A stretch of DNA of 64,000 nt from Elusimicrobiota bacterium. Lineage in GTDB: Bacteria; Elusimicrobiota; Elusimicrobia; UBA1565; UBA9628. The notes under the pieces were generated by a model. It was given only the letters and a program-made list of their open reading frames with translations. It was not told the DNA's origin and ran no database searches. The stretch covers positions 1-64,000 of the forward strand of contig JACPFR010000016.1 of assembly GCA_016182905.1 (NCBI GenBank), in the 5' to 3' direction. Positions 52,771 through 61,605 of the stretch are shown one piece after another (within the stretch, counting starts at the first letter, position 1; each line of letters opens with the position of its first letter). Both the position numbers and the translations under genes were made by a program.

Positions 52771-54233
52771 TAGGCCCCCTTGCCGAACAGCATCACGGCC
52801 GGCGTTTTGATGATGATCTCGAGGTCTAAGCCCAGAGACCAGTGCTCGATGTAGAAGAGGTCGAGGGCGAAGCGCTGCTCGCTCGACACGTCGGAACGGC
52901 CCGAGACTTGCCAAAGACCCGTGATGCCGGGAAGGATGTTCATGCGCTTCTTGGCAGTGGCGCCGAAGTCGCGCTCGAGGGCCTCGACCTCGCCCGTCGT
53001 CAGGGCGAGCGGGCGCGGGCCGACGACGCTCATGTCGCCGAGCAGCGCGTTGAGGAACTGCGGGAACTCGTCGAGCGAGAAGCGGCGCAGCCACTTCCCG
53101 ACGCGCGTCACGCGCGGGTCGCTCTTCGACTTGAAGAAGGCGCCTTTCTGGTCGTTGAGGCCCTTCACGGAGTCGATCCTCTGCTCGGCGTCGACGACCA
53201 TGGTGCGGAACTTGAACGCCTCGAACACCTGTCGCTTGAAGCCGTAGCGCTTCTGCGTGAAGAGGATCGGGCCCGGGGAATCGAGCTTGATGAGGACGCA
53301 GATGACGAGCCACAGCGGGGCGGTGGCGGCGAGGAGGACGGCGGAGAAGACGACGTCGAAGACGCGCTTGGCCAGGAAGTTGGCGCGCGTCAGCGAGGCG
53401 TGCTTGATGCGGTAGGCGGGTATGCCGAGATGGTGGTCCATCTGGACCTCGCCCATGCGGATCTCGAGCAGGTCGGGCACGAGGGCGAAGCGGATGCCGC
53501 GCGCGTCGCAGGCCTCGGCCGCGGCGAGGATGCGCTCGTGGGCGTCGCGCGTGCGCAGGACGATGACCTCGTACCAGTTCTTCTCGTCGAGCAGGCGGTC
53601 GAACTCGGCCGGGGCGGCGAGCGCGGGCGTCTCCCGGACCTCGGCTCCGGGGTGGCGGGCGAGGATGCGGTCCTTGAGCACGGCCGCCACCGAGCCGCCG
53701 CCGACGAGGAGGACGGGCCGCGCGGCCTCGAGGCCGGCCAGCCATTCGTCGAACCATAGGGCCAAGGTTTGAGACAGGCTCAGCAGGACGATGCCGATGG
53801 GGAAGACGACGGCCAGCATGACGCGCGAGTAGGCGAGGCGCTCGTAGAGGAACGCGGCCGCCAAGGTGGCCAAGGTCCCGAGGGCCGCGGCCTTGACGAG
53901 CTGGATGAAGCGGTCCGCCGCGCTCATGAAGGACGCGGAATAGACCCGGTTCGAGCGCAGGAGCAGCAGCCAGATCGGCACCGCGGCGTAGAGCAGGCCC
54001 TGGTACTGGTCCCAGCCGACGGCCTCGCCCGAGAGGGGGATGCGCGACACGAGCCAGCTCCATTCGAACCGGGCCCAGAAGGCGACGCGGTAGGCCGCGG
54101 CCACCGCGAGCGCGTCGAAGAGGAGATGGCCGGCTGTGCGCAGGCCGTGGCGGAGCCAGGGGGGCAGGCCCACGGCCGGGGCGGAGCGGAGCGCCGGGGC
54201 TTGCGCTTTGCGCGTGCGGTTCTGTAGGGCCAT
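52767..54233 (-). CDS. Undecaprenyl-phosphate sugar phosphotransferase (WcaJ/ExoY type)
   Basis: 488 residues. Four to five N-terminal membrane helices, a CoA-binding-like domain (about 165-270), a further membrane hairpin and the bacterial sugar transferase domain with KRVFDVVFSAVLLAATAPLW, FTQKRYGFKR, DEFPQFLNALLGDMSVVGP and PGITGLWQVSGRS. It starts glycan assembly by moving a sugar-1-phosphate onto undecaprenyl phosphate. TACAAT (54248-54243) ends 9 nt before the ATG, giving a probable own promoter and nearly leaderless transcript. Confidence 0.93.
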   Translation of the reverse strand: MALQNRTRKAQAPALRSAPAVGLPPWLRHGLRTAGHLLFDALAVAAAYRVAFWARFEWSWLVSRIPLSGEAVGWDQYQGLLYAAVPIWLLLLRSNRVYSASFMSAADRFIQLVKAAALGTLATLAAAFLYERLAYSRVMLAVVFPIGIVLLSLSQTLALWFDEWLAGLEAARPVLLVGGGSVAAVLKDRILARHPGAEVRETPALAAPAEFDRLLDEKNWYEVIVLRTRDAHERILAAAEACDARGIRFALVPDLLEIRMGEVQMDHHLGIPAYRIKHASLTRANFLAKRVFDVVFSAVLLAATAPLWLVICVLIKLDSPGPILFTQKRYGFKRQVFEAFKFRTMVVDAEQRIDSVKGLNDQKGAFFKSKSDPRVTRVGKWLRRFSLDEFPQFLNALLGDMSVVGPRPLALTTGEVEALERDFGATAKKRMNILPGITGLWQVSGRSDVSSEQRFALDLFYIEHWSLGLDLEIIIKTPAVMLFGKGAY

Positions 54234-54251
54234 GCGGGAGGGATTGTATCA

Positions 54252-54272
54252 ATTCCTCCTAGACGGAGGAAT
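54252..54272 (-). terminator. Stop-overlapping hairpin between methyltransferase and sugar transferase genes
   Basis: Perfect inverted repeat ATTCCTCC-TAGAC-GGAGGAAT beginning at the stop codon of the methyltransferase gene. A -10 hexamer TACAAT follows a few bases later. A near copy of the arrangement is at 55300-55322. No T-run follows. Confidence 0.5.
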
Positions 54273-55285
54273 CAGCGTTTGCGCGCGACGAGATCCAGGT
54301 CGTCGCCCCGGGAACGGGCGGCGAGGGCCTGGCATTCGGGCAGCAGGGCGAAGACCTCCTCGCCGGGCGGGAGGGACGCGGCCTGCTCCGGAGCGAAGGC
54401 GCGCATGATGTAGAGCAGGACCTCCGGCGTCGGCGGGGTGACGAGCGAGACGATGTCGAAGCCCAGCGACTCCAGATGCTTCCTCAAACAGGCGGGGTTG
54501 AAATAGAAGAGATGGCGTGGAGCCTCCACGGCCCGGGGGAAGCGCTCATAGGTCGCGCCGTCGTAGTTGGGCACCGAGATCACCAGCAGGCCGCCGGGCT
54601 TGAGCAGGTCCCGGGCGCGGGCCGTGTAGGAGGCGGGGTCGTGAGCGTGCTCGAGGGAGTGGTTGAAGCGCACGACGTCGTAAGCCCCCGACGGCAGGTC
54701 CGCGCCGAGGAGGTCTCCTTGGGTGACGCTCAGCCCCGCGGCGCGCGCCTCGGCGCAGGCGCGAGGGTCGGGCTCGACGCCCTCCGCCGTGACTCCCCGG
54801 CGAGACAGCCAGCGAAGCGAGTAGCGGCGTCCGAACGGATGGAAAGTCGTCCCGGAGCCGCACCCGACGTCCAGCAGGCGCGTCCCCGGGGCGGGCACGA
54901 GGGCGGGGGAACGATATCCGCGGATGGCGTTGAGCCAGCCGAGGCGGCGGGCGATCGGGAGCACGGGGCAGAGCAGGGCGGCGAGCAGCGGCGAGCCGCC
55001 CGGCGCGAAGGCCGAGCCGAGGACGGATTTCACGGAGTCCTTGAGGGATTCCAGCCGGCCCGGGCGGTAGAAGCTGTAAGAGGAAGGGTAGTAGCGTCCG
55101 ATCGCCGCGGGGGTCGGGCGCTCGCGGATGAACATCAGCCCGCACCCCCGGCAGCGGGCGTGCAGGAAGGACTCTTCGGTCGTGCGGTGGACGAAGTCCG
55201 TCTGCGAGAAGAGGTCCTCCAGGTCGCGGCTGCCGCAAAGAGCGCAAGCATCCACGCGCTCCCTATCGGGGATCCCAGTGGTCAC
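54272..55285 (-). CDS. SAM-dependent methyltransferase with N-terminal zinc ribbon
   Basis: 337 residues. N-terminal Cys pairs CALC and CRGCG (residues 14-17 and about 45-49) form a probable zinc ribbon, as in sugar C-methyltransferase-like proteins. The Rossmann part has RLLDVGCGSGTTFHPFG (motif I), DVVRFNHSLEHAHDP and LLKPGGLLVISVPNYDG. A hydrophobic segment near 95-120 is unexplained. Likely modifies a sugar or lipid in the glycan locus. GTG start with TATAGT (55296-55291) ending 5 nt upstream: leaderless-type. Confidence 0.85.
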   Translation of the reverse strand: MTTGIPDRERVDACALCGSRDLEDLFSQTDFVHRTTEESFLHARCRGCGLMFIRERPTPAAIGRYYPSSYSFYRPGRLESLKDSVKSVLGSAFAPGGSPLLAALLCPVLPIARRLGWLNAIRGYRSPALVPAPGTRLLDVGCGSGTTFHPFGRRYSLRWLSRRGVTAEGVEPDPRACAEARAAGLSVTQGDLLGADLPSGAYDVVRFNHSLEHAHDPASYTARARDLLKPGGLLVISVPNYDGATYERFPRAVEAPRHLFYFNPACLRKHLESLGFDIVSLVTPPTPEVLLYIMRAFAPEQAASLPPGEEVFALLPECQALAARSRGDDLDLVARKR

Positions 55286-55299
55286 GCGACACTATAACA

Positions 55300-55322
55300 A
55301 TTCCTCCGGACGCCGAAGGAAT
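55300..55322 (-). terminator. Stop-overlapping hairpin between membrane protein and methyltransferase genes
   Basis: Inverted repeat ATTCCTcCGG-ACG-CCGaAGGAAT that begins at the stop codon of the upstream membrane protein gene and is followed by TATAGT and the GTG start. Closely similar in sequence and layout to 54252-54272. Confidence 0.5.
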
Positions 55323-57328
55323 CAGCGCTTGAGCGCGAGCGGGACCTTCACGGTGCCGAGGGCGCCGGCGCCGCCGTCGGGAGCGATCTCGTAGGCGTCG
55401 AGCTCGAGGACGGCTCCGGGCGCGAGGCCCGCGGCGGGGCGCCGCAGCAGGAAGGTCTGACGGAGCGTTCCTCCCGGCCGGAGCCCGAGCCCCGAGGCGA
55501 GGTCGTCGACCAGGGGCCAGATCATCGGATAGGGCTTCCGGGTCCCGCGCGAGGGGAACACGGCATCCAGGAGGAGGGCGCCCGAGGCGTCCTTGAGGCG
55601 CGGGATGTAGGCCAAGGTCGTCCTCGGCGCGGCGTCGACGCGCCATTCGAGCTCGAGGACGGTCGTCCCATCCCGGACGAAGGCGGACGCCGCGAGCAGG
55701 GCCAGCCTCCCGGCGCGGGGAGCCTCCGGGCCGGCGCGCCGGGCGGGGCCCGCGGCCGAGGCGGCCAAGTAGACGTCCGCCGGCGCGGACCGGACGGTCG
55801 CGCAGTCCGCGTTGGGCCGCAAGGGGAGGTCCTCGATCGCTCCGTCCGGGCGCTCCACGCGCAGGCCGGACACGCAGGCGAACGAACGCGTCTCGGGGTC
55901 GAAGGACAGGAGATTCGCCTCGCCCGCCGGCAGCCACCGGAAGTTCGCGGCCGGGGCGATCGAGAGGTCGTTGCGGAACACGACGCCCCGTCGCGTCGGC
56001 GAGAGCTCGTAATCCCCGTTGAGCAGCGGAGGCCGGTCCAGCGCGCGTCCCGCGGCCATGACCACGTCGTGGGGGAGATTGAACGCCGGGGCGCGCCGAA
56101 GGTAGCGCGGGGCTCCGGTCACGAACACCGCGTCGACCGGGGGCGACAGCCTTCGGACCGCCGCGGCGAACTCGCGGCGCAGGCGGTGCGAGTCGATCCA
56201 CTGAGTGCCTTCGTGGACGTTCGAGACGGCGGCCGCCGCGAAGAAGAGGCCCGCCGCCCAAGGAAGCGCCGCGGCCGCGCGGCGGCCGCGGGAGGCGGCG
56301 AAGGCTCCCGCCGCGGCGAGCGTCAGGGACCATCCGATCGAAGGGAGCAGGTTGTGCCGCGGGCTCAGGAACCAGAAGAGGTTGGGGGCGTAGGCCAGCA
56401 GGGTCCAGGCCGCGCCCCCCGCCGCGGCGGCGAGCCAGCCGGAGCCGCTCGTCCAGGAGGCGAGCGGAGCGGACTCGTCCCGGGCCTCGGCGCGGACCGC
56501 CCGGACGAGCCAGAACGCGGCGGCCAGCGAGAGGGCGACGAGCGGCAGGCTCCAGGCCCAGTGCGCGTGGGAGCTGGTCGGCCACGGAAGGACGCCTTTG
56601 CCCACGGCGACGGCCGCGTCGCGGCAGCGGTGGAAGAAGTCCTCCCAGCGGATCAGCGGGCGCCCGCCCGAGGCGTGGGGCGACAGGTAGCGCAGCGCGA
56701 TGTGGGTCGCGTTCAGCGCCAGCAGCCCGGCGGCGGCGCCGTAGGCCGTCCGGCGCGGGGCGGCGTCCCGGCTCCACGCGACGGCCAGGAGCAGCGGCCA
56801 TAGGAAGAAGACCTGGTCGTAGGTGAACAGCGCGACCGCGTAGACGGCGCAGGCCGGCAGCCGCCGCCCGCCCGCCGCCAGCAGGAAGGCGGACAAGGTC
56901 AGGGCGGCGGGGATCTGACATTGCGGGATCAAGGTGATCCAGAAGTGGGTCTCGCCGTGGTTCGGCGCCACGGCGAACGCCGCGGCCGCGGCGAGCGCGA
57001 CCGAGCGCAGGCCGGTGAGCCGGCGGACGAGGAGGAACAGCAATGCGGCGTTCAGGGCGTCGAAGGCGAGGCCGACGAGGTGCATCCCGGCGACGGAGCC
57101 GCGCGTCAGCTCGAGGAGGCCGTAGAAGAACGGGATGTGGAGGTTCCGCCCGGGCACATAGTGGAGGAACTCGAGCCAGAGCCTCTCCGGCGAGGCGCCT
57201 GCGAGCAGGTCGAGGAAGGAGAAGTCGTCGAGATAGAGCCCGCAGAAGGGGACCGTGAAGAGGAACGGCGCGGCGCCGAGGATCGCCGCGGCGAGCGCGA
57301 GCCGCCGGTCGCCCTTCGGTCCGTCCAT
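55322..57328 (-). CDS. Polytopic membrane protein, GT-C-like, with C-terminal soluble domain
   Basis: 668 residues. About ten to eleven membrane helices in residues 8-425, with acidic first-loop motif CGLYLDDFSFLDLL as in GT-C transferases, and HYVPGRNLHIPFFYG. The last ~240 residues form a beta-rich soluble domain (TTVLELEWRVD, LELDAYEIAP). Probably a polyprenyl-sugar-using transferase or glycan-modifying enzyme of the locus; no exact family. The ATG overlaps the upstream stop by one base. Confidence 0.75.
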   Translation of the reverse strand: MDGPKGDRRLALAAAILGAAPFLFTVPFCGLYLDDFSFLDLLAGASPERLWLEFLHYVPGRNLHIPFFYGLLELTRGSVAGMHLVGLAFDALNAALLFLLVRRLTGLRSVALAAAAAFAVAPNHGETHFWITLIPQCQIPAALTLSAFLLAAGGRRLPACAVYAVALFTYDQVFFLWPLLLAVAWSRDAAPRRTAYGAAAGLLALNATHIALRYLSPHASGGRPLIRWEDFFHRCRDAAVAVGKGVLPWPTSSHAHWAWSLPLVALSLAAAFWLVRAVRAEARDESAPLASWTSGSGWLAAAAGGAAWTLLAYAPNLFWFLSPRHNLLPSIGWSLTLAAAGAFAASRGRRAAAALPWAAGLFFAAAAVSNVHEGTQWIDSHRLRREFAAAVRRLSPPVDAVFVTGAPRYLRRAPAFNLPHDVVMAAGRALDRPPLLNGDYELSPTRRGVVFRNDLSIAPAANFRWLPAGEANLLSFDPETRSFACVSGLRVERPDGAIEDLPLRPNADCATVRSAPADVYLAASAAGPARRAGPEAPRAGRLALLAASAFVRDGTTVLELEWRVDAAPRTTLAYIPRLKDASGALLLDAVFPSRGTRKPYPMIWPLVDDLASGLGLRPGGTLRQTFLLRRPAAGLAPGAVLELDAYEIAPDGGAGALGTVKVPLALKR

Positions 57329-58425
57329 CACGGCCGTCCGGCGCCGTACAGGCGGGACAGCTCGGCGATCATCCGGTCGCGCGAAAAGCCCCCGCGGACG
57401 CGTTCGCGGCCCGCCGCGCCGAGCTTGAGGCGCAGGGCCTTGTCGTCGATGAGCTGCTGGCAGCGCTCGAGCAGCTCCATCTCGCTCTTCACGATGAACC
57501 CGGTGACCCCGTCCTCGACGGCGTCGCGGTTGCCGGCGTTGTCCGAGGCGACGACCGGAAGGCCGGCCGCCATGGCCTCGAGGACGGCGTTCGGCAGGGC
57601 GTCCCAGCGGGAGTAGTGGACGAAGAGGTCGAGCGCGCGCAGGCGCTCCCGCGCCTCCTCGGCCGGCTTCCAGCCCGTGATCTCGGCGCGGCCCGCCAGG
57701 TTCATGTTCTCGAGCAGGACCCGCGCCCGGGCCTCGTCGTCGCCTCCGCCGATCCAGACGCACTTGAGCCCGTTGCGGGAGTCGGTCAGGCGCTGCGCGA
57801 GCAGGATCCACGCGTCGGGGTTCCGCGCGTAGGTCAGGCGCCCGCAGGAGCCGACGGCGATCCCGTCGTGAGGCAGCGGCTCGAGGAACTCGCCGAGATA
57901 GGCGTCGCAGACCGTGTGCACGGGGCCGCCGCCGAGCGCGCGCGCCGCGGCGGCCTCGCCGGGGGCGCAGGCGATCGTCTCGCCGAAGCGGGCGGCGGCC
58001 TTCTCGACGGTCTTGTAGAGCAGGCGTGAGGCCGCGGAGCGGTCCTGCTGGAGGAACCCGTAGCCGTGAGGCGTGTAGAAAACGGTCTTGATGCCGGCGG
58101 CCCTGGCCGCGGCGCGGGCGAGCACGCCCGCCTTCGAGGAGTGCGCGTGGACCACGTCCGGACGATGCTCGGCGAAGAGCGCCCGGAGCTTGCGCAGGGC
58201 CTCGAGGTCGTCGACCGGCGAGATCTCCCGGGTCATCTCGGGGACGAAATACGCGGCCCTGGCTCCCGCGCATTCGGCCCGGTAGGCGTCCGGAGAGCCT
58301 CCGCGGACCGCGTAGACCAAGGACACCGCGAAACGCGCGGGATCGAGGCCGTTGCAGATCGCGGCGACCTGCTCGCCCGTCCCTCCGGGTCCGCCGCACT
58401 CGACGACTTGAAACACCTTGATCAT
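57328..58425 (-). CDS. GT4-family glycosyltransferase
   Basis: 365 residues, GT-B fold. N-terminal VFQVVECGGPGGTGEQVAAI, then HAHSSKAGVLARAAARAAGI and FYTPHGYGFLQ, typical of group 1 transferases such as those acting early in capsule synthesis. C-terminal VGSCGRLTYARNPDAWILL and the E-x7-E region in FVHYSRWDALPNAVLEAMAA. Coupled by a 4-bp overlap to the upstream membrane transferase. Confidence 0.9.
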   Translation of the reverse strand: MIKVFQVVECGGPGGTGEQVAAICNGLDPARFAVSLVYAVRGGSPDAYRAECAGARAAYFVPEMTREISPVDDLEALRKLRALFAEHRPDVVHAHSSKAGVLARAAARAAGIKTVFYTPHGYGFLQQDRSAASRLLYKTVEKAAARFGETIACAPGEAAAARALGGGPVHTVCDAYLGEFLEPLPHDGIAVGSCGRLTYARNPDAWILLAQRLTDSRNGLKCVWIGGGDDEARARVLLENMNLAGRAEITGWKPAEEARERLRALDLFVHYSRWDALPNAVLEAMAAGLPVVASDNAGNRDAVEDGVTGFIVKSEMELLERCQQLIDDKALRLKLGAAGRERVRGGFSRDRMIAELSRLYGAGRP

Positions 58426-59705
58426 GCGGGCTCCAGGCCGAGCAGGCGAAGCGCCTCCTCGGCGGCGAACGGGAACATCATCGGGCAGTAGAGCAGCTTG
58501 TGGCGTCCGGCGCTGCCCAGGTCGAATTCGAGCAGGGCGGCGCCGACGGTCATCGTCGCGAAGAACGCGGCCAAGGCGAGGCGCTGGGGGGATCTCCGTC
58601 CGCGGACGGCTCCCGCCAAGGCGAGGCAGGCCAGGACGAGGAGCGTGACGTTCTCCGCGGCCGCGGCCCAGCGTCCGGGCTTCCCCTCCAAAGGATAAAG
58701 GCCGGGAAGGGGCATGAAGAGCACGGTCAGAGCGCCTTTCGGCACGTAGAGCGCGACGTCGAGCCAGGTCTTGAAGACCTCGCCGGGATAGATCTGCGTG
58801 CCGATAGTCCTTCCCGCCTCGGTCGCCGCCCATTGCCGGTCCGCCGCTTGACGGACGTCCCGGAAGCGGCTGATCCCCTCCGGGGAGGTCGGGCTGTGGG
58901 TCACGTACGCGTCGGTCGTGTCGATCGTGACCGGGATCAAACGCGGCGCGATCCGATCCTGGTCGGCGGCGCCGAGCTCCTGGGTATGGAAAGCGGCGAG
59001 GATGGTCCGCGCGCCGTAAGGAAAGAACGCGAGGGCCAGCATGAGGACGGCGGCGGTCAGCGCCGCGTTGGTCCGGGGCGGGCGCCGCGCCGACAGACCG
59101 AGGGCGAGGAGCAGCGCCGTTCCCAGGGCGATCGGGAGATAAGTCCTCAAAAAGCCGGCGCAGAGCAGCGCGGCGCCGGAGCTCAGGGCGAGCGCAATCG
59201 TCCGGGCTCTCGGGGCGCCCGCGTCGAACCCCGCGGCGAAGGCGGCGCCGAGGGCGGCATAGACGAGCAGCGCGATGGGGGCTTCCTTCAGGTTCTGCGA
59301 CGTGAAGAAGACGTGGGACGGCCACGCGGCCAAGGCGAGTCCGGCGAGCGCCGCCGGAAGCGCGGGGAAGGCCCCGGACAGCGTCCAGGCGAACGCCGCG
59401 ACGGCGAGAGCGCCCAGGAGGGCGTTCAGGAGCTTGAGCAGGAAAGGGCGGACCCCGAACGTCCTGTAGACGCCGAGGGAGACCGAGGTCTGCAGGCGTT
59501 CGGCCAGCGAGCCGTTGAAGCGCGGCGCGCGGCCCGCCCGGATGTCCTCGAGCGCGCCGACGGCGTTTTCGTGGGCCAGGGACGCGTCCGTGTAGTAGTA
59601 GGCGGGGAAGAGGGGGTGGAACTCCGTCGCGGTCGCGCAGGCGACGCGCAGGGCGAAAGCGAACGCGGCCAGGGCCGTCAGCGGCCGGGTTCTAATCCAG
59701 GACAC
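58422..59705 (-). CDS. Membrane glycosyltransferase-like protein (GT-C type)
   Basis: 427 residues, about ten hydrophobic helices. The first loop has YYYTDASLAHENAVGAL and a later loop SLGVYRTFGVRPFLLKLLN; a Lys-rich FFTSQNLKEAPIALLVY follows, as in PMT-like membrane transferases (GT39-type). Exact family and acceptor are unknown. GTG start, overlapping the upstream GT2 gene by 14 bp. Confidence 0.72.
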   Translation of the reverse strand: MSWIRTRPLTALAAFAFALRVACATATEFHPLFPAYYYTDASLAHENAVGALEDIRAGRAPRFNGSLAERLQTSVSLGVYRTFGVRPFLLKLLNALLGALAVAAFAWTLSGAFPALPAALAGLALAAWPSHVFFTSQNLKEAPIALLVYAALGAAFAAGFDAGAPRARTIALALSSGAALLCAGFLRTYLPIALGTALLLALGLSARRPPRTNAALTAAVLMLALAFFPYGARTILAAFHTQELGAADQDRIAPRLIPVTIDTTDAYVTHSPTSPEGISRFRDVRQAADRQWAATEAGRTIGTQIYPGEVFKTWLDVALYVPKGALTVLFMPLPGLYPLEGKPGRWAAAAENVTLLVLACLALAGAVRGRRSPQRLALAAFFATMTVGAALLEFDLGSAGRHKLLYCPMMFPFAAEEALRLLGLEPA

Positions 59706-60390
59706 GGTAGCGCAGGAGGCAGAGCAGGTAGGAGAAGCCGTCCTTCCAGGTGATCTTCTTGCCCTCTTCGTAGGTGCGGCCGGAGTAGGAGATGGGGACC
59801 TCGTAGATGCGCATGCGCCGCTTGCAGATCTTCGCCGTGATCTCGGCCTCGATGCCGAAGCGCTCGCTGCGCAGGGGGACGGCCTTGATCTTCTCCGTCA
59901 GGAAGACCTTGTAGCAGGTCCCCATGTCGGTCAGGTTGATGTTGTAGAGCACGTTCGTGATCAAGGTGAAGACCATGTTCCCGAAGTAGTGCCAGAAGAA
60001 GAGCACGCGGTGCGGGCCGCCGAGGAAGCGCGAGCCGTACACCGCGTCGGCGCGGCCGTCGAGCAGGGGGACGAGCAGGGCGGGATAGTCCGCGGGATCG
60101 TATTCGAGGTCGGCGTCCTGGACGATGACGAGCTCTCCGGTCGCGTGCGCCAGGGCGGTGCGCAGGGCCGCGCCCTTGCCGCGGTTGCGCTCGTGCAGGA
60201 CGACCTTAGCCCGGCCGCCGAGGTCCTTGAGGAGCTCGCGCGTGCCGTCGGTCGAGCCGTCGTCGACGATGACGATCTGCTTCGCCGCGGGGATCTCCGC
60301 CGCCTCGACGCGGCGCAGGAGCTCGAGGACCGTGTCCTTCTCGTTGTAGACGGGGATGAGGATGGAAAGCGTTTTCTTCACCGGGGACAT
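59692..60390 (-). CDS. GT2 glycosyltransferase, DPM1-like
   Basis: 232 residues, GT-A fold. LSILIPVYNEKDTVLELLRR, VDDGSTDGTRELL, ERNRGKGAALRTAL and the metal-binding DADLEYDP (D-x-D) match polyprenyl-phosphate sugar synthases (Dpm1-like). It would make the lipid-linked sugar donor used by GT-C enzymes nearby. The ATG shares one base with the stop of the ligase gene (TAATG). Confidence 0.93.
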   Translation of the reverse strand: MSPVKKTLSILIPVYNEKDTVLELLRRVEAAEIPAAKQIVIVDDGSTDGTRELLKDLGGRAKVVLHERNRGKGAALRTALAHATGELVIVQDADLEYDPADYPALLVPLLDGRADAVYGSRFLGGPHRVLFFWHYFGNMVFTLITNVLYNINLTDMGTCYKVFLTEKIKAVPLRSERFGIEAEITAKICKRRMRIYEVPISYSGRTYEEGKKITWKDGFSYLLCLLRYRVLD

Positions 60391-61595
60391 TATAGGTTTT
60401 CGCCTCGCGCGCGAAGGGGCGTCGTGCCCCAGGCCCAGATGAACAGCACGAGAGTCGTCACCTGTTCGTTCTGAAAGGCGACCTCGGTCAGGTTCATCAC
60501 GAGGAACGCGGCGACGGCCGCGAGGGCCCACAGCGCGCGTGATCCGGTCTCCAGGCGCGCGGCGCGCCAGGCGCCGGTGAGGAGCGTCCCGAGCGCCGCC
60601 GACAGGGCCGCCGCGCCGAGGATCCCGCGCTCGGCGAGCTGGTGGAGGTAGAGATTGTGGGCGGAGCCCCATACGTTTTCGTTGTCGAGGGAGCCCTGGA
60701 AGTAGGTCGTGAACAGGGTCCGGTAATGCGAGGGGCCGACCCCGGTCCAGACATGGTCGCGGAACATCCGCCACGCGGACGACCAGAGGACGTAGCGGGC
60801 GTTTTGAGAGTCGCGCGGGTTGAAGTCCACGACCAGGCGGAACAGGGAGCGGCGATCTCCCGTCGGGAGGAACTCCCAGGCCGTCGCGATCGCGAGGAGG
60901 ACCGCGGCGATCCAGGCGCCGACTCGACGCGAGGCGGGATCGAGGGCGCAGACCGCGGCGAAGCCTGCCGCCGCGGCGAAGATGGAACTGCGCGTCTGAT
61001 TGAACACGAGGAGCGCGACGGTCGCCGCCATGAGCGCGCCCGCGAGTCGCCGGGCCGCCGGTCTCCGAAAAACCTCGTTGGGGCGGACGAACGCGCACAG
61101 TCCGCCGAGGAGGCAGAAGGTCAACTGCTCGCCGTACGCGACGGGATGGACGAAGGCATGCGGGCGGGGAAGAGGAAAGCCGGGCTGGCGCTCCATGATC
61201 GCGACCGCGGCTTGACCGGCTCCGACCGCCAGGATCACCGTGAAACCAGCGGCCAGCGCCGCCCAGACGGCCGGCACCGTTTCCTCGGAGAACGCGGCGG
61301 TGAGGAGGAGCAGGACCCACAGCTTGTGGAAGTCCTTGGCGTTGTCGTGAAGGCTTTGGGCGGGCCCGGTCCCGAAGCACGTCGCCGCCAGGCCGGTGAG
61401 ACAATAGAACAGGATGGCCCAGACGGCGGGAGTCTTCTTCCAGGCGTTCACCACCGGCGCCGCGCCGCCGGTGGTCCAACGAGCGAACAGGGCGAGGGTC
61501 AAAAGCGCGAGGGCCGCATTGGTCGCCGCGATGGAGACGGGTAGAACCGCAGCCACGAGAAGGACCGCTGCGGCGACGGGCGTCAGGGAACGCAT
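60390..61595 (-). CDS. O-antigen ligase/polymerase-like membrane protein
   Basis: 401 residues with about eleven helices. Signature loop RDHVWTGVGPSHYRTLFTTY and SAHNLYLHQLAERGILG matches the Wzy_C/WaaL family. It would polymerise or transfer the finished glycan in the periplasm. It differs from the paralogue at 29597-31504 in lacking TPRs. TAGACT (61608-61603) ends 7 nt before the ATG with no Shine-Dalgarno, so it probably starts its own leaderless transcript. Confidence 0.87.
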   Translation of the reverse strand: MRSLTPVAAAVLLVAAVLPVSIAATNAALALLTLALFARWTTGGAAPVVNAWKKTPAVWAILFYCLTGLAATCFGTGPAQSLHDNAKDFHKLWVLLLLTAAFSEETVPAVWAALAAGFTVILAVGAGQAAVAIMERQPGFPLPRPHAFVHPVAYGEQLTFCLLGGLCAFVRPNEVFRRPAARRLAGALMAATVALLVFNQTRSSIFAAAAGFAAVCALDPASRRVGAWIAAVLLAIATAWEFLPTGDRRSLFRLVVDFNPRDSQNARYVLWSSAWRMFRDHVWTGVGPSHYRTLFTTYFQGSLDNENVWGSAHNLYLHQLAERGILGAAALSAALGTLLTGAWRAARLETGSRALWALAAVAAFLVMNLTEVAFQNEQVTTLVLFIWAWGTTPLRARGENL

Positions 61596-61605
61596 GAGGG
61601 AGAGT

